64,000 nt of DNA, taken from the NCBI GenBank assembly GCA_963966185.1, contig CAWZYM010000139.1:124001-188000 (forward strand), written 5' to 3'. The stretch is from Rhabditoides inermis. Its lineage: Eukaryota > Nematoda > Chromadorea > Rhabditida > Rhabditidae. Numbering within the stretch: position 1 is the stretch's first letter; every line of letters begins with the position of its first letter. Below the pieces are notes generated by a model that was given only the letters and a program-made list of their open reading frames with translations, did no database searches and was not told the DNA's origin. This document shows positions 1-11,938 of the stretch, piece after piece. The translations under genes were made by a program, and so were the position numbers.

Positions 1-3000
1 CAACTGGTAATAATGACATGATACAGATTACAGTAATATATAAATTTATCGCGACTGCTCCCTTGAATGATTGTGTCTACGACAGACGGTTTTGCTGAGC
101 AATGACTAATTTAGCTCAAGATTTATACTTACAGAACTGTGCGAAAAGAGAGTTTTTGTGATGCTCTGTCAACTGGTAATATAGACATGATACAGATTAC
201 AGTAATATATATTTATCGCAACTGCTCCCTTGAATGATTGTGTCTACGACAGACGGTTTTGCTGAGCAATGAATAATTTAGCTCAAGATTTTAACCGACA
301 GAACCGTGCGAAAATAGAGTTTTTCTGATGATCTAACAACTGGTAATATAGAATGATACAGATTATAGTGATATCAATTTATCGCAACTGCTCCCTTGAA
401 TGATTGTGTCTACGACAGACGGTTTTGCTGAGCAATGACTAATTTAGCTCAAGATTTTAACCGACAGAACCGTGCGAAAATAGAGTATTTCTGATGCTCT
501 ATCAACTGGTAATATAGACATGAACATGATACAGATTACAGTGATATCAATTTATCGCAACTGCTCCCTTGAATGATTGTGTCTACGACAGACGGTTTTG
601 CTGAGCAATGAATAATTTAGCTCAAGATTTTAACCGACAGAACCGTGCGAAAATAGAGTTTTTCTGATGATCTAACAACTGGTAATATAGAATGATACAG
701 ATTATAGTGATATCAATTTATCGCAACTGCTCCCTTGAATGATTGTGTCTACGACAGACGGTTTTGCTGAGCAATGAATAATTTCGCTCAAGATTTTAAC
801 CGACAGAACCGTGCGAAAATAGAGTTTTTCTGATGATCTAACAACTGGTAATATAGAATGATACAGATTATAGTGATATCAATTTATCGCAACTGCTCCC
901 TTGAATGATTGTGTCTACGACAGACGGTTTTGCTGAGCAATGAATAATTTAGCTCAAGATTTTAACCGACAGAACCGTGCGAAAATAGAGTTTTTCTGAT
1001 GATCTAACAACTGGTAATATAGAATGATACAGATTATAGTGATATCAATTTATCGCAACTGCTCCCTTGAATGATTGTGTCTACGACAGACGGTTTTGTT
1101 GAGCAATGACTAATTTAGCTCAAGATTTTAACCGACAGAACCGTGCGAAAATTGAGTATTTCTGATGCTCTATCAACTGGTAATATAGACATGAACATGA
1201 TACAGATTACAGTGATATCAATTTATCGCAACTGCTCCCTTGAATGATTGTGTCTACGACAGACGGTTTTGCTGAGCAATGAATAATTTAGCTCAAGATT
1301 TTAACCGACAGAACCGTGCGAAAATAGAGTTTTTCTGATGATCTAACAACTGGTAATATAGAATGATACAGATTATAGTGATATCAATTTATCGCAACTG
1401 CTCCCTTGAATGATTGTGTCTACGACAGACGGTTTTGCTGAGCAATGAATAATTTCGCTCAAGATTTTAACCGACAGAACCGTGCGAAAATAGAGTTTTT
1501 CTGATGATCTAACAACTGGTAATATAGAATGATACAGATTATAGTGATATCAATTTATCGCAACTGCTCCCTTGAATGATTGTGTCTACGACAGACGGTT
1601 TTGCTGAGCAATGAATAATTTAGCTCAAGATTTTAACCGACAGAACCGTGCGAAAATAGAGTTTTTCTGATGATCTAACAACTGGTAATATAGAATGATA
1701 CAGATTATAGTGATATCAATTTATCGCAACTGCTCCCTTGAATGATTGTGTCTACGACAGACGGTTTTGTTGAGCAATGACTAATTTAGCTCAAGATTTT
1801 AACCGACAGAACCGTGCGAAAATTGAGTATTTCTGATGCTCTATCAACTGGTAATATAGACATGAACATGATACAGATTACAGTGATATCAATTTTTCGC
1901 AACTGCTCCCTTGAATGATTGTGTCTACGACAGACGGTTTTGCTGAGCAATGAATAATTTAGCTGAAGATTTTAACCGACAGAACCGTGCGAAAATAGAG
2001 TTTTTCTGATGCTCTATCAACTGGTAATATGGACATGATACAGATTATAGTGATATCAATTTATCGCAACTGCTCCCTTGAATGATTGTGTCTACGACAG
2101 ACGGTTTTGTTGAGCAATGACTAATTTAGCTCAAGGTTTTAACCGACAGAACCGTGCGAAAATAGAGTTTTTTCTGATGCTCTATCAACTGGTAATATAG
2201 ACATGATACAGATTATAGTGATATCAATTTATCGCAACTGCTCCCTTGAATGATTGTGTCTACGACAGACGGTTTTGTTGAGCAATGACTAATTTAGCTC
2301 AAGATTTTAACCGACAGAACCGTGCGAAAATAGAGTTTTTCTGATGCTCTATCAACTGGTAATATAGACATGATACAGATTATAGTGATATCAATTTATC
2401 GCAACTGCTCCCTTGAATGATTGTGTCTACGACAGACGGTTTTGTTGAGCAATGACTAATTTAGCTCAAGATTTTAACCGACAGAACCGTGCGAAAATAG
2501 AGTTTTTCTGATGCTCTATCAACTGGTAATATAGACATGATACAGATTATAGTGATATCAATTTACCGCAACTGCTCCCTTGAATGATTGTGTCTACGAC
2601 AGACGGTTTTGTTGAGCAATGACTAATTTCGCTCAAGATTTTAACCGACAGAACCGTGCGAAAATAGAGTTTTTCTGATGATCTAACAACTGGTAATATA
2701 GAATGATACAGATTATAGTGATATCAATTTATCGCAACTGCTCCCTTGAATGATTGTGTCTACGACAGACGGTTTTGCTGAGCAATGAATAATTTAGCTC
2801 AAGATTTTAACCGACAGAACCGTGCGAAAATAGAGTTTTTCTGATGATCTAACAACTGGTAATATAGAATGATACAGATTATAGTGATATCAATTTATCG
2901 CAACTGCTCCCTTGAATGATTGTGTCTACGACAGACGGTTTTGTTGAGCAATGACTAATTTAGCTCAAGATTTTAACCGACAGAACCGTGCGAAAATTGA

Positions 3001-6000
3001 GTATTTCTGATGCTCTATCAACTGGTAATATAGACATGAACATGATACAGATTACAGTGATATCAATTTATCGCAACTGCTCCCTTGAATGATTGTGTCT
3101 ACGACAGACGGTTTTGCTGAGCAATGAATAATTTAGCTCAAGATTTTAACCGACAGAACCGTGCGAAAATAGAGTTTTTCTGATGATCTAACAACTGGTA
3201 ATATAGAATGATACAGATTATAGTGATATCAATTTATCGCAACTGCTCCCTTGAATGATTGTGTCTACGACAGACGGTTTTGCTGAGCAATGAATAATTT
3301 CGCTCAAGATTTTAACCGACAGAACCGTGCGAAAATAGAGTTTTTCTGATGATCTAACAACTGGTAATATAGAATGATACAGATTATAGTGATATCAATT
3401 TATCGCAACTGCTCCCTTGAATGATTGTGTCTACGACAGACGGTTTTGCTGAGCAATGAATAATTTAGCTCAAGATTTTAACCGACAGAACCGTGCGAAA
3501 ATAGAGTTTTTCTGATGATCTAACAACTGGTAATATAGAATGATACAGATTATAGTGATATCAATTTATCGCAACTGCTCCCTTGAATGATTGTGTCTAC
3601 GACAGACGGTTTTGTTGAGCAATGACTAATTTAGCTCAAGATTTTAACCGACAGAACCGTGCGAAAATTGAGTATTTCTGATGCTCTATCAACTGGTAAT
3701 ATAGACATGAACATGATACAGATTACAGTGATATCAATTTTTCGCAACTGCTCCCTTGAATGATTGTGTCTACGACAGACGGTTTTGCTGAGCAATGAAT
3801 AATTTAGCTGAAGATTTTAACCGACAGAACCGTGCGAAAATAGAGTTTTTCTGATGCTCTATCAACTGGTAATATGGACATGATACAGATTATAGTGATA
3901 TCAATTTATCGCAACTGCTCCCTTGAATGATTGTGTCTACGACAGACGGTTTTGTTGAGCAATGACTAATTTAGCTCAAGGTTTTAACCGACAGAACCGT
4001 GCGAAAATAGAGTTTTTTCTGATGCTCTATCAACTGGTAATATAGACATGATACAGATTATAGTGATATCAATTTATCGCAACTGCTCCCTTGAATGATT
4101 GTGTCTACGACAGACGGTTTTGTTGAGCAATGACTAATTTAGCTCAAGATTTTAACCGACAGAACCGTGCGAAAATAGAGTTTTTCTGATGCTCTATCAA
4201 CTGGTAATATAGACATGATACAGATTATAGTGATATCAATTTATCGCAACTGCTCCCTTGAATGATTGTGTCTACGACAGACGGTTTTGTTGAGCAATGA
4301 CTAATTTAGCTCAAGATTTTAACCGACAGAACCGTGCGAAAATAGAGTTTTTCTGATGCTCTATCAACTGGTAATATAGACATGATACAGATTATAGTGA
4401 TATCAATTTACCGCAACTGCTCCCTTGAATGATTGTGTCTACGACAGACGGTTTTGTTGAGCAATGACTAATTTAGCTCAAGATTTGAACCGACAGAACC
4501 GTGCAGAAATAGAGTTTTTGTGATGCTCTATCAACTGGTAATATAGACATGATACAGATTATAGTGATATCAATTTATCGCAACTGCTCCCTTGAATGAT
4601 TGTGTCTACGACAGACGGTTTTGCTGAGCAATGACTAACTTAGCTCAAGATTTTAACCGACAGAACCGTGCGAAAATAGAGTTTTTCTGATGCTCTATCA
4701 ACTGGTAATAATGACATGATACAGATTACAGTAATATATAAATTTATCGCGACTGCTCCCTTGAATGATTGTGTCTACGACAGACGGTTTTGCTGAGCAA
4801 TGACTAATTTAGCTCAAGATTTATACTTACAGAACTGTGCGAAAAGAGAGTTTTTGTGATGCTCTGTCAACTGGTAATATAGACATGATACAGATTACAG
4901 TAATATATATTTATCGCAACTGCTCCCTTGAATGATTGTGTCTACGACAGACGGTTTTGCTGAGCAATGAATAATTTAGCTCAAGATTTTAACCGACAGA
5001 ACCGTGCGAAAATAGAGTTTTTCTGATGATCTAACAACTGGTAATATAGAATGATACAGATTATAGTGATATCAATTTATCGCAACTGCTCCCTTGAATG
5101 ATTGTGTCTACGACAGACGGTTTTGCTGAGCAATGACTAATTTAGCTCAAGATTTTAACCGACAGAACCGTGCGAAAATAGAGTTTTTCTGATGCTCTAT
5201 CAACTGGTAATAATGATATGATACAGATTACAGTAATATATATTTATCGCAACTGCTCCCTTGAATGATTGTGTCTACGACAGACGGTTTTGCTGAACAA
5301 TGACTAATTTAGCTCAAGATTTTAACCGACAGAACCGTGCGAAAATAGAGTTTTTCTGATGTTCTATCAACTGGTAATATAGACATGATACAGATTATAG
5401 TGATATCAATTTACCGCAACTGCTCCCTTGAATGTTGAATGATTGTGTCTACGACAGACGGTTTTGTTGAGCAATGACTAATTTAGCTCAAGATTTGAAC
5501 CGACAGAACCGTGCAAAAATAGAGTTTTTCTGATGCTCTATCAACTGGTAATATAGACATGATACAGATTATAGTGATATCAATTTACCGCAACTGCTCC
5601 CTTGAATGTTGAATGATTGTGTCTACGACAGACGGTTTTGTTGAGCAATGACTAATTTAACTCAAGATTTGAACCGACAGAACCGTGCAGAAATAGAGTT
5701 TTTGTGATGCTCTATAAACTGGTAATATAGACATGATACAGATTATAGTGATATCAATTTATCGCAACTGCTCCCTTGAATGATTGTGTCTACGACAGAC
5801 GGTTTTGTTGAGCAATGACTAATTTAGCTCAAGATTTATACTGACAGAACCGTGCGAAAATAGAGTTTTTGTGATGCTCTATCAACTGGTAAGATAGACA
5901 TGTTACAGATTACAGTGATATCTATTTAGCGCAACTGCTCCCTTGAATGATTGTGTCTACGACAGACGGTTTTGCTGAACAATGACTAATTTAGCTCAAG

Positions 6001-7392
6001 ATTTTAACCGACAGAACCGTGCGAAAATAGAGTTTTTCTGATGTTCTATCAACTGGTAATAATGACATGATACAGATTACAGTAATATATATTTATCGCG
6101 ACTGCTCCCTTGAATGATTGTGTCTACGACAGACGGTTTTGCTGAGCAATGAATAATTTAGCTCAAGATTTGAACCGACAGAACCGTGCGAAAATAGAGT
6201 TTTCGTGATGCTCTGTTAACTGGTAATATAGACATGATACAGATTACAGTGATATCTATTTATCGCAACTGCTCCCTTGAATGATTGTGTCTACGACAGA
6301 CGGTTTTGCTGAGCAATGAATAATTTAGCTCAAGATTTGAACCGACAGAACCGTGCGAAAATAGAGTTTTCTGATGCTTTATCAACTGATAATATAGACA
6401 TGATACAGATTACAGTAATATCATTTTTTCGCAACTGCTCCCTTGAATGATTGTGTCTACGACAGACGGTTTTGCTGAGCAATGACTAATTTAGCTCAAG
6501 ATTTATACTTACAGAACCGTGCGAAAATAGAGTTTTTGTGATGCTCTGTCAACTGGTAATATAGACATGATACAGATTACAGTGATATATATTTATCGCA
6601 ACTGCTCCCTTGAATGATTGTGTCTACGACAGACGGTTTTGCTGAGCAATGACTAATTTAGCTAAAGATTTATACTTACAGAACCGTGCGAAAATAGAGT
6701 TTTTGTGATGCTCTGTCAACTGGTAATATAGACATGATACAGATTACAGTGATATATATTTATCGCAACTGCTCCCTTGAATGATTGTGTCTACGACAGA
6801 CGGTTTTGCTGAGCAATGACTAATTTAGCTAAAGATTTATACTTACAGAACCGTGCGAAAATAGAGTTTTTGTGATGCTCTGTCAACTGGTAATATAGAC
6901 ATGATACAAATTACAGTGATATATATTTATCGCAACTGCTTTCTTGAATGATTGTGTCTACGACAGACGGTTTTGTTGAGCAATGACTAATTTAGCTAAA
7001 GATTTATACTTACAGAACCGTTCGAAAATAGAGTTTTTCTGATGCTCTATCCACTGGTAATAATGACATGATACAGATTACAGTAATATATATTCATCGC
7101 GACTGCTCCCTTGAATGATTGTGTCTACGACAGACGGTTTTGCTGAGCAATGACTAATTTAGCTAAAGATTTATACTTACAGAACAGTGCGAAAATAGAG
7201 TTTTTGTGATGCTCTTTCAACTGGTAATATAGACATGATACAGATTACAGTGATATATATTTATCGCAACTGCTCCCTTGAATGATTGTGTCTACGACAG
7301 ACGGTTTTGCTGAGCAATGACTAATTTAGCTCAAGATTTATACTGACAGAACCGTGCGAAAATAGAGTTTTTATGATGCTCTATCAACTGGT
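1..7392 (+). repeat. Satellite array, family 1, ~167-bp monomer
   Basis: About 44 head-to-tail monomers, found by following ACTGCTCCCTTGAATGATTG, which recurs at 54, 221, 387, 560, 726 and 892 and onward (spacing 166-173 bp). Other landmarks are CAACTGGTAATATAGACATG, GACAGACGGTTTTG and AGCTCAAGATTT. Monomers differ by point changes and small indels such as GATGATCTAACAAC versus GATGCTCTATCAAC. Variants recur in blocks, giving a higher-order structure (see findings). I see no gene here. The array begins before the window. Confidence 0.97.
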
Positions 7393-7393
7393 A

Positions 7394-7783
7394 TTAAAGG
7401 TACACAGGCGACTTATTTTTCACTCGGAATGTTTGAAAGTATCATATTAACCGAAATCTTAAACAATTTGTGAGAAAGAACAACAATTATCCGTTGCTTT
7501 CAAATGTTGCAACTGACTGTTGCAACATTTTATTTTAAACTCGAAATTGGTCCCGCCACGACTTTCATTCCGTTGAACTCTTCAATACTACACAAATGGC
7601 GAGAGAACACATAATTCCAGACAAAAGGACCCCGTTCACTTACTATATGGCTCAATGCGTGTGTGCCCTGTTATGGCGCTGAACTCACCGGTTCGAGTCC
7701 TGTCTACGGCAAATGTTTTGCATGAGTGGTCTGGCGCGTACAAGAGGGCTAGTTGCAGAATTAAGTCGCCACTGTTCCTTTAA
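7394..7783 (+). mobile_element. TIR element with tRNA-like core, inserted in satellite (copy 1)
   Basis: The array is interrupted by about 390 bp of unrelated sequence bounded by TTAA on both sides. Ends are imperfect inverted repeats: AGGTACACAGGCGACTTA on the left and, read inward from the right, AGGAACAGTGGCGACTTA. Removing the element and one TTAA leaves AACTGGTATTAATGACATG, one base from the normal satellite AACTGGTAATAATGACATG. Inside are a Pol III A-box-like TGGCTCAATGCG near 7648 and a perfect B-box GGTTCGAGTCC near 7690. There is no coding capacity, so it is non-autonomous. TTAA targeting is typical of piggyBac-type transposases; assignment to that group is inference. Confidence 0.75.
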
Positions 7784-8143
7784 TGACATGATACAGATTA
7801 CAGTGATATCAATTTATCGCAACTGCTCCCTTGAATGATTGTGTCTACGACAGACGGTTTTGTTGAGCAATGACTAATTTAGCTCAAGATTTATACTGAC
7901 AGAACCGTGCGAAAATAGAGTTTTTGTGATGCTCTATCAACTGGTAATATAGACATGATACAGATTATAGTGATATCAATTTTTCGCAACTGCTCCCTTG
8001 AATGATTGTGTCTACGACAGACGGTTTTGTTGAGCAATGACTAATTTAGCTCAAGATTTATACTGACAGAACCGTGCAAAAATAGAATTTTTGTGATGCT
8101 CTATCAACTGGTAATATAGACATGATACAGATTACAGTGATAT
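7784..8143 (+). repeat. Satellite family 1, two monomers and a junction monomer
   Basis: The family 1 array resumes directly after the inserted element. The last monomer breaks inside GTGATATC and continues as CCCTTGACAGGTTGGG, the start of family 2, so the change of family is abrupt and within one repeat length. Confidence 0.93.
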
Positions 8144-10527
8144 CCCTTGACAGGTTGGGTCAAGGATCGGTTGTTTTAATGCGAAACTTAAACAAAAACT
8201 CAAGATTTAATCAGGTTAAACTATTCTAAAACATAGTATTTTTGGTGTTCCATCAAGTGGTAGTAATGATATGTGGAAGGGCGCATTGCTATTTACTTAT
8301 AGCAGCTCCTCCCTTGACAGGTTGGGTCAAATATCGACTGTTTTAATGCGAAACATAAACGAAAACTCAAGATTTAATCAGGTTGAACTATTCAAAAACA
8401 TAGTATTTTTGGTGTTTCATCAAGTGGTAGTAACAATATGTAGAAGGGCGCATTGCTATTTACTTATAGCAGCTCCTCCCTTGACAGGTTGGGTCAAATA
8501 TCGACTGTTTTAATGCGAAACATAAACGAAAACTCAAGATTTAATCAGGTTGAACTATTCAAAAACATAGTACTTTTGGTGTTATTTCAAGTGGTAGTAA
8601 TGATATGTGAAAGGGCGCATTGCTATTTACTTATAGCAGCTCCTCCCGTGACAGTTTGGGTCAAGTATCGACTGTTTTAATGCGAAACATAAACGAAAAC
8701 TCAAGATTTAATCAGGTTGAACTATTCGAAAACATAGTATTTTTGGTGTTTTATCAAGTGGTAGTAATGATATGTGGAAGGGCGCATTGCTATTTACTTA
8801 TAGCAGCTCCTCCCGTGACAGTTTGGGTCAAGTATAAGTATCGACTGTTTTAATGCGAAACATAAACGAAAACTCAAGATTTAATCAGGTTGAACTATTC
8901 GAAAACATAGTAATTTTGGTAATATTTCAAGTGGTAGTAATGATATGTGGAAGGGCGCATTGCTATTTACTTATAGCAGCTCCTCCCGTAACAGTTTGGG
9001 TCAAGTATCGACTGTTTTAATGCGAAACATAAACGAAAACTCAAGATTCAATCAGGTTGAACTATTCGAAAACATAGTATTTTTGGTGTTTCATCAAGTG
9101 GTAGTAATGATTTTTGGAAGGGCGCATTGCTATTTACTTATAGCAGCTCCTCCCTTGACAGGTTGGGTCAAGTATCGACTGTTTTAATGCGAAACATAAA
9201 CGAAAACTCAAGATTTAATCAGGTTGAACTAATCGAAAACATAGTATTTTTGGTGTTTTTACAAGTGGTAGTAATGATATGTGAAAGGGCGCATTGCTAT
9301 TTACTTATAGCAGCTCCTCCCTTGACAGGTTGGGTCAAGGGTCGACTGTTTTAATGCGAAACTTAAACAAAAACTCAAGATTTAATCAGGTTGAACTATT
9401 CGAAAACATAGTATTTCTGGTGTTTTTTCAAGTGGTAGTAGTAATGATATGTGGAAGGGCGCATTGCTATTTACTTATAGCAGCTCCTCCCTTGACAGGT
9501 TGGGTCAAGGGTCGACTGTTTTAATGCGAAACTTAAACAAAAACTCAAGATTTAATCAGGTTGAACTATTTGAAAACATAGTATTTTTGGTGTTTCATCA
9601 AGTGGTAGTAATGATATGTGGAAGGGCGCATTGCTATTTACTTATAGCAACTCCTCCCTTGACAGGTTGGGTCAACTATCGACTGTTTTAATGCGAAACA
9701 TAAACGAAAACTCAAGATTAAATCAGATCGAACTATTCAAAAACATAGTATTTTTGGTATTTCATCAAGTGGTAGTAATGATATGTGGAAGGGCGCATTG
9801 CTATTTACTTATAGCAGCTCCTCCCGTGACAGTTTGGGTCAAGTATCGACTGTTTTAATGCGAAACATAAACGAAAACTCAAGATTTCATCAAGTTGAAC
9901 TATTTAAAAACATAGTATTTTTGGTGTTTCATCAAGTGGTAGTAATGATATGTGGAAGGGCGCATTGCTATTTACTTATAGCAGCTTCTCCCTTGACAGG
10001 TTGGGTCAAGGATCGACTGTTTTAATGCGAAACTTAAACAAAAACTCAAGATTTAATCAGGTTGAACTATTTGAAAACATAGTATTTTTGATGTTTCATC
10101 AAGTGGTAGTAATGATATGTGGAAAAGCGCATTGCTATTTACTTATAGCAACTCCTCCCTTGACAGGTTGGGTCAACTATCGACTGTTTTAATGCGAAAC
10201 ATAAACGAAAACTCAAGATTTAATCAGATTGAACTATTCAAAAACATAGTATTTTTGGTGTTTCATCAAGTGGTAGTAATGATATGTGGAAGGGCGCATT
10301 GCTATAAGTATGTACTTATAGCAGCTCCTCTCTTGACAGGTTGGGTCAAATATCGACTGTTTTAATGCGAAACATAAACGAAAACTCAAGATTTAATCAG
10401 GTTGAACTATTCCAAAACATAGTATTTTTGGTGTTTCATCAAGTGGTAGTAATGATATGTGGAAGGGCGCATTGCTATTAGTATGTACTTATAGCAGCTC
10501 CTCTCTTGACAGGTTGGGTCAAATATC
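8144..10527 (+). repeat. Satellite array, family 2, 167-bp monomer
   Basis: About 14 monomers with landmarks CCCTTGACAGGTTGGGTCAA, GACTGTTTTAATGCGAAAC, CAAGTGGTAGTAATGATATG and GGAAGGGCGCATTGC. Spacing is 167 bp, apart from insertions of a few bases near 8832, 9436, 10305 and 10480. Each monomer is open in one frame across its junction, giving overlapping 75-82 codon ORFs; these look like a by-product of repetition, not genes. Several blocks resemble family 1 (CTCAAGATTTAA; CGAAAA..ATAGT; TCAAGTGGTA versus TCAACTGGTA), so the families appear to share an ancestor. Confidence 0.95.
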
Positions 10528-10543
10528 GACTCGACTTATCGAC

Positions 10544-10639
10544 TTATCGACTCGTGCCCGCAGTGGAATTCTGAATGCACTGATGCGACATTGGTCGTAT
10601 GCGTATGCCATGTCGCGACTAAGACCCTGGTGGCGTTAA
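10544..10639 (+). repeat. ~100-bp dispersed repeat, left copy
   Basis: The stretch beginning TTATCGACTCGTGCCCGCAG and ending GGTGGCGTTAA recurs in the same orientation at 18578-18677 with one substitution and a 4-bp insertion. It directly abuts the end of satellite family 2. Its identity is unknown. Confidence 0.9.
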
Positions 10640-11205
10640 TCTAATCCGAACATCTAATCCGGTCTCTAAGACGTGGCTCATTGGATATCGTAGAATTTAC
10701 ACAGATGCACAAATATTTCTTGGTAGGTGCTACTTCTAGTGGTGTAAGTGTGCGTTGCAGGTGTGTGCGAGGACGCGGCTCGCGTGTCGGCAGCCGACTT
10801 CGATGCGGTGCGTGAGGAGTCAAGGCCCAAGGTGGGGGAGAGCGTGTGGATGATGATTGTGTGCTGCGAGTGTACATGCGCGATGCAAGTGTGGGGTGGA
10901 AGATACTTTTCGAAATCGGACATTCGAGTTTTCCACCCGCAGTGTTCCGTCTCCTGGCCGAGCCGAGTAGTTCTTGTCGGCGAGAGTGTTTGATCATAGT
11001 GGCTAATCCATTTTTGCATTCTGCCAATTGTCACCGTGGATGAAGGAGTGGGAGAGATGAAGAGATTTCAAAGGCGAATAGCTGAGCGAATAGCAATAAC
11101 AATAACTGGTTGTGGAGTGGATCATTGTGATTTCAGTGATCAGGTAAATGGATTCTGAAAGGGTTTGATTTTGATTATATGAGCTATTACAGATCAGTCA
11201 AGCGG
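10640..11205. other. No recognised gene
   Basis: Moderately GC-rich sequence with short overlapping ORFs on both strands, including an 81-codon plus-strand ORF at 10748-10993. Nothing in them is recognisable, and a coding bias cannot be judged by eye. It lies between a dispersed repeat and a LINE fragment and is probably part of the transposon remnants. Confidence 0.5.
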
Positions 11206-11690
11206 CCCTTTTCGGCCGATTGGCACATTTGGTTCCAGTTGAAAAAAATCAGATGGTCTGCTTTCACACCCTTGATTTTGACCCGTTCTGAGCGGTCGGC
11301 GAGACTCTCATTTGCATATCCACGCGATCGGCGAGCGAGAGAGGGCAATCAGCGGGACAATGCGTGATGGTCATTCTTGAACGGGGCAGTGAATCGACCA
11401 GTCGTACCAGAGTGGTCCTAAATAAAATCAACATGGGTTCCTAAACCCGACGTACGAGGAGCTGCTCAACACACTCAAAGACGGCCGCCACCGTCGCAAC
11501 TGCTCCCGGGCCGAACCACATGGAAAGGAGACTGTCGGAGAGAACGAGGGACCTGCTGAAGACAAGGGCGAAGCTCGCGCTAGACCCGAGTCGGCTGCTA
11601 GAACTCGTCATCATCTCCCGCCAGTGTCGCGCCGTCTTCAAACACGATCTGACGAAGTACCGCGAGGAGATACTCCGCGACACTGTTCTT
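11206..11690 (+). mobile_element. LINE fragment (endonuclease-RT linker region)
   Basis: The frame from 11520 reads RRLSERTRDLLKTRA and then KYREEIL, which resembles the linker between endonuclease and reverse transcriptase in RTE-like LINE proteins; that family assignment is tentative. The segment from about 11206 to 11565 recurs in reverse orientation at 17550-17890 with few differences. Both ends are truncated and there is no full ORF. Confidence 0.6.
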
Positions 11691-11938
11691 TTTTTATTGT
11701 TGGTATTGCGTTTATCTCACTACTCATAGAGAGTAACAAGGATATAGCCGTACCAATTGTTCTCAGCCGAAAACAAGACAGAGCCTTGGATTATAACGAC
11801 AGTGAGAACTAGATTAGTTCAACCAACGTGCTATATAAGCACGCTAGTGGATAAAAACAACTGTTAGAAGGATAAAACACCGTCTCCGACGGTCACAATT
11901 CACAGATTCTTGACAGCACGCTTGAACGACTGTTTGGT

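Noticed and set aside
1..7392. CRISPR-like array
   Set aside because: The whole ~167-bp unit is repeated with no unique spacers, and the genome is eukaryotic.
8271..10365. Chain of overlapping 75-82-codon ORFs
   Set aside because: They are the same satellite monomer read across its junction. The 167-bp period is not a multiple of three, and the ORFs disappear in family 1. No start context or splice signal supports coding.
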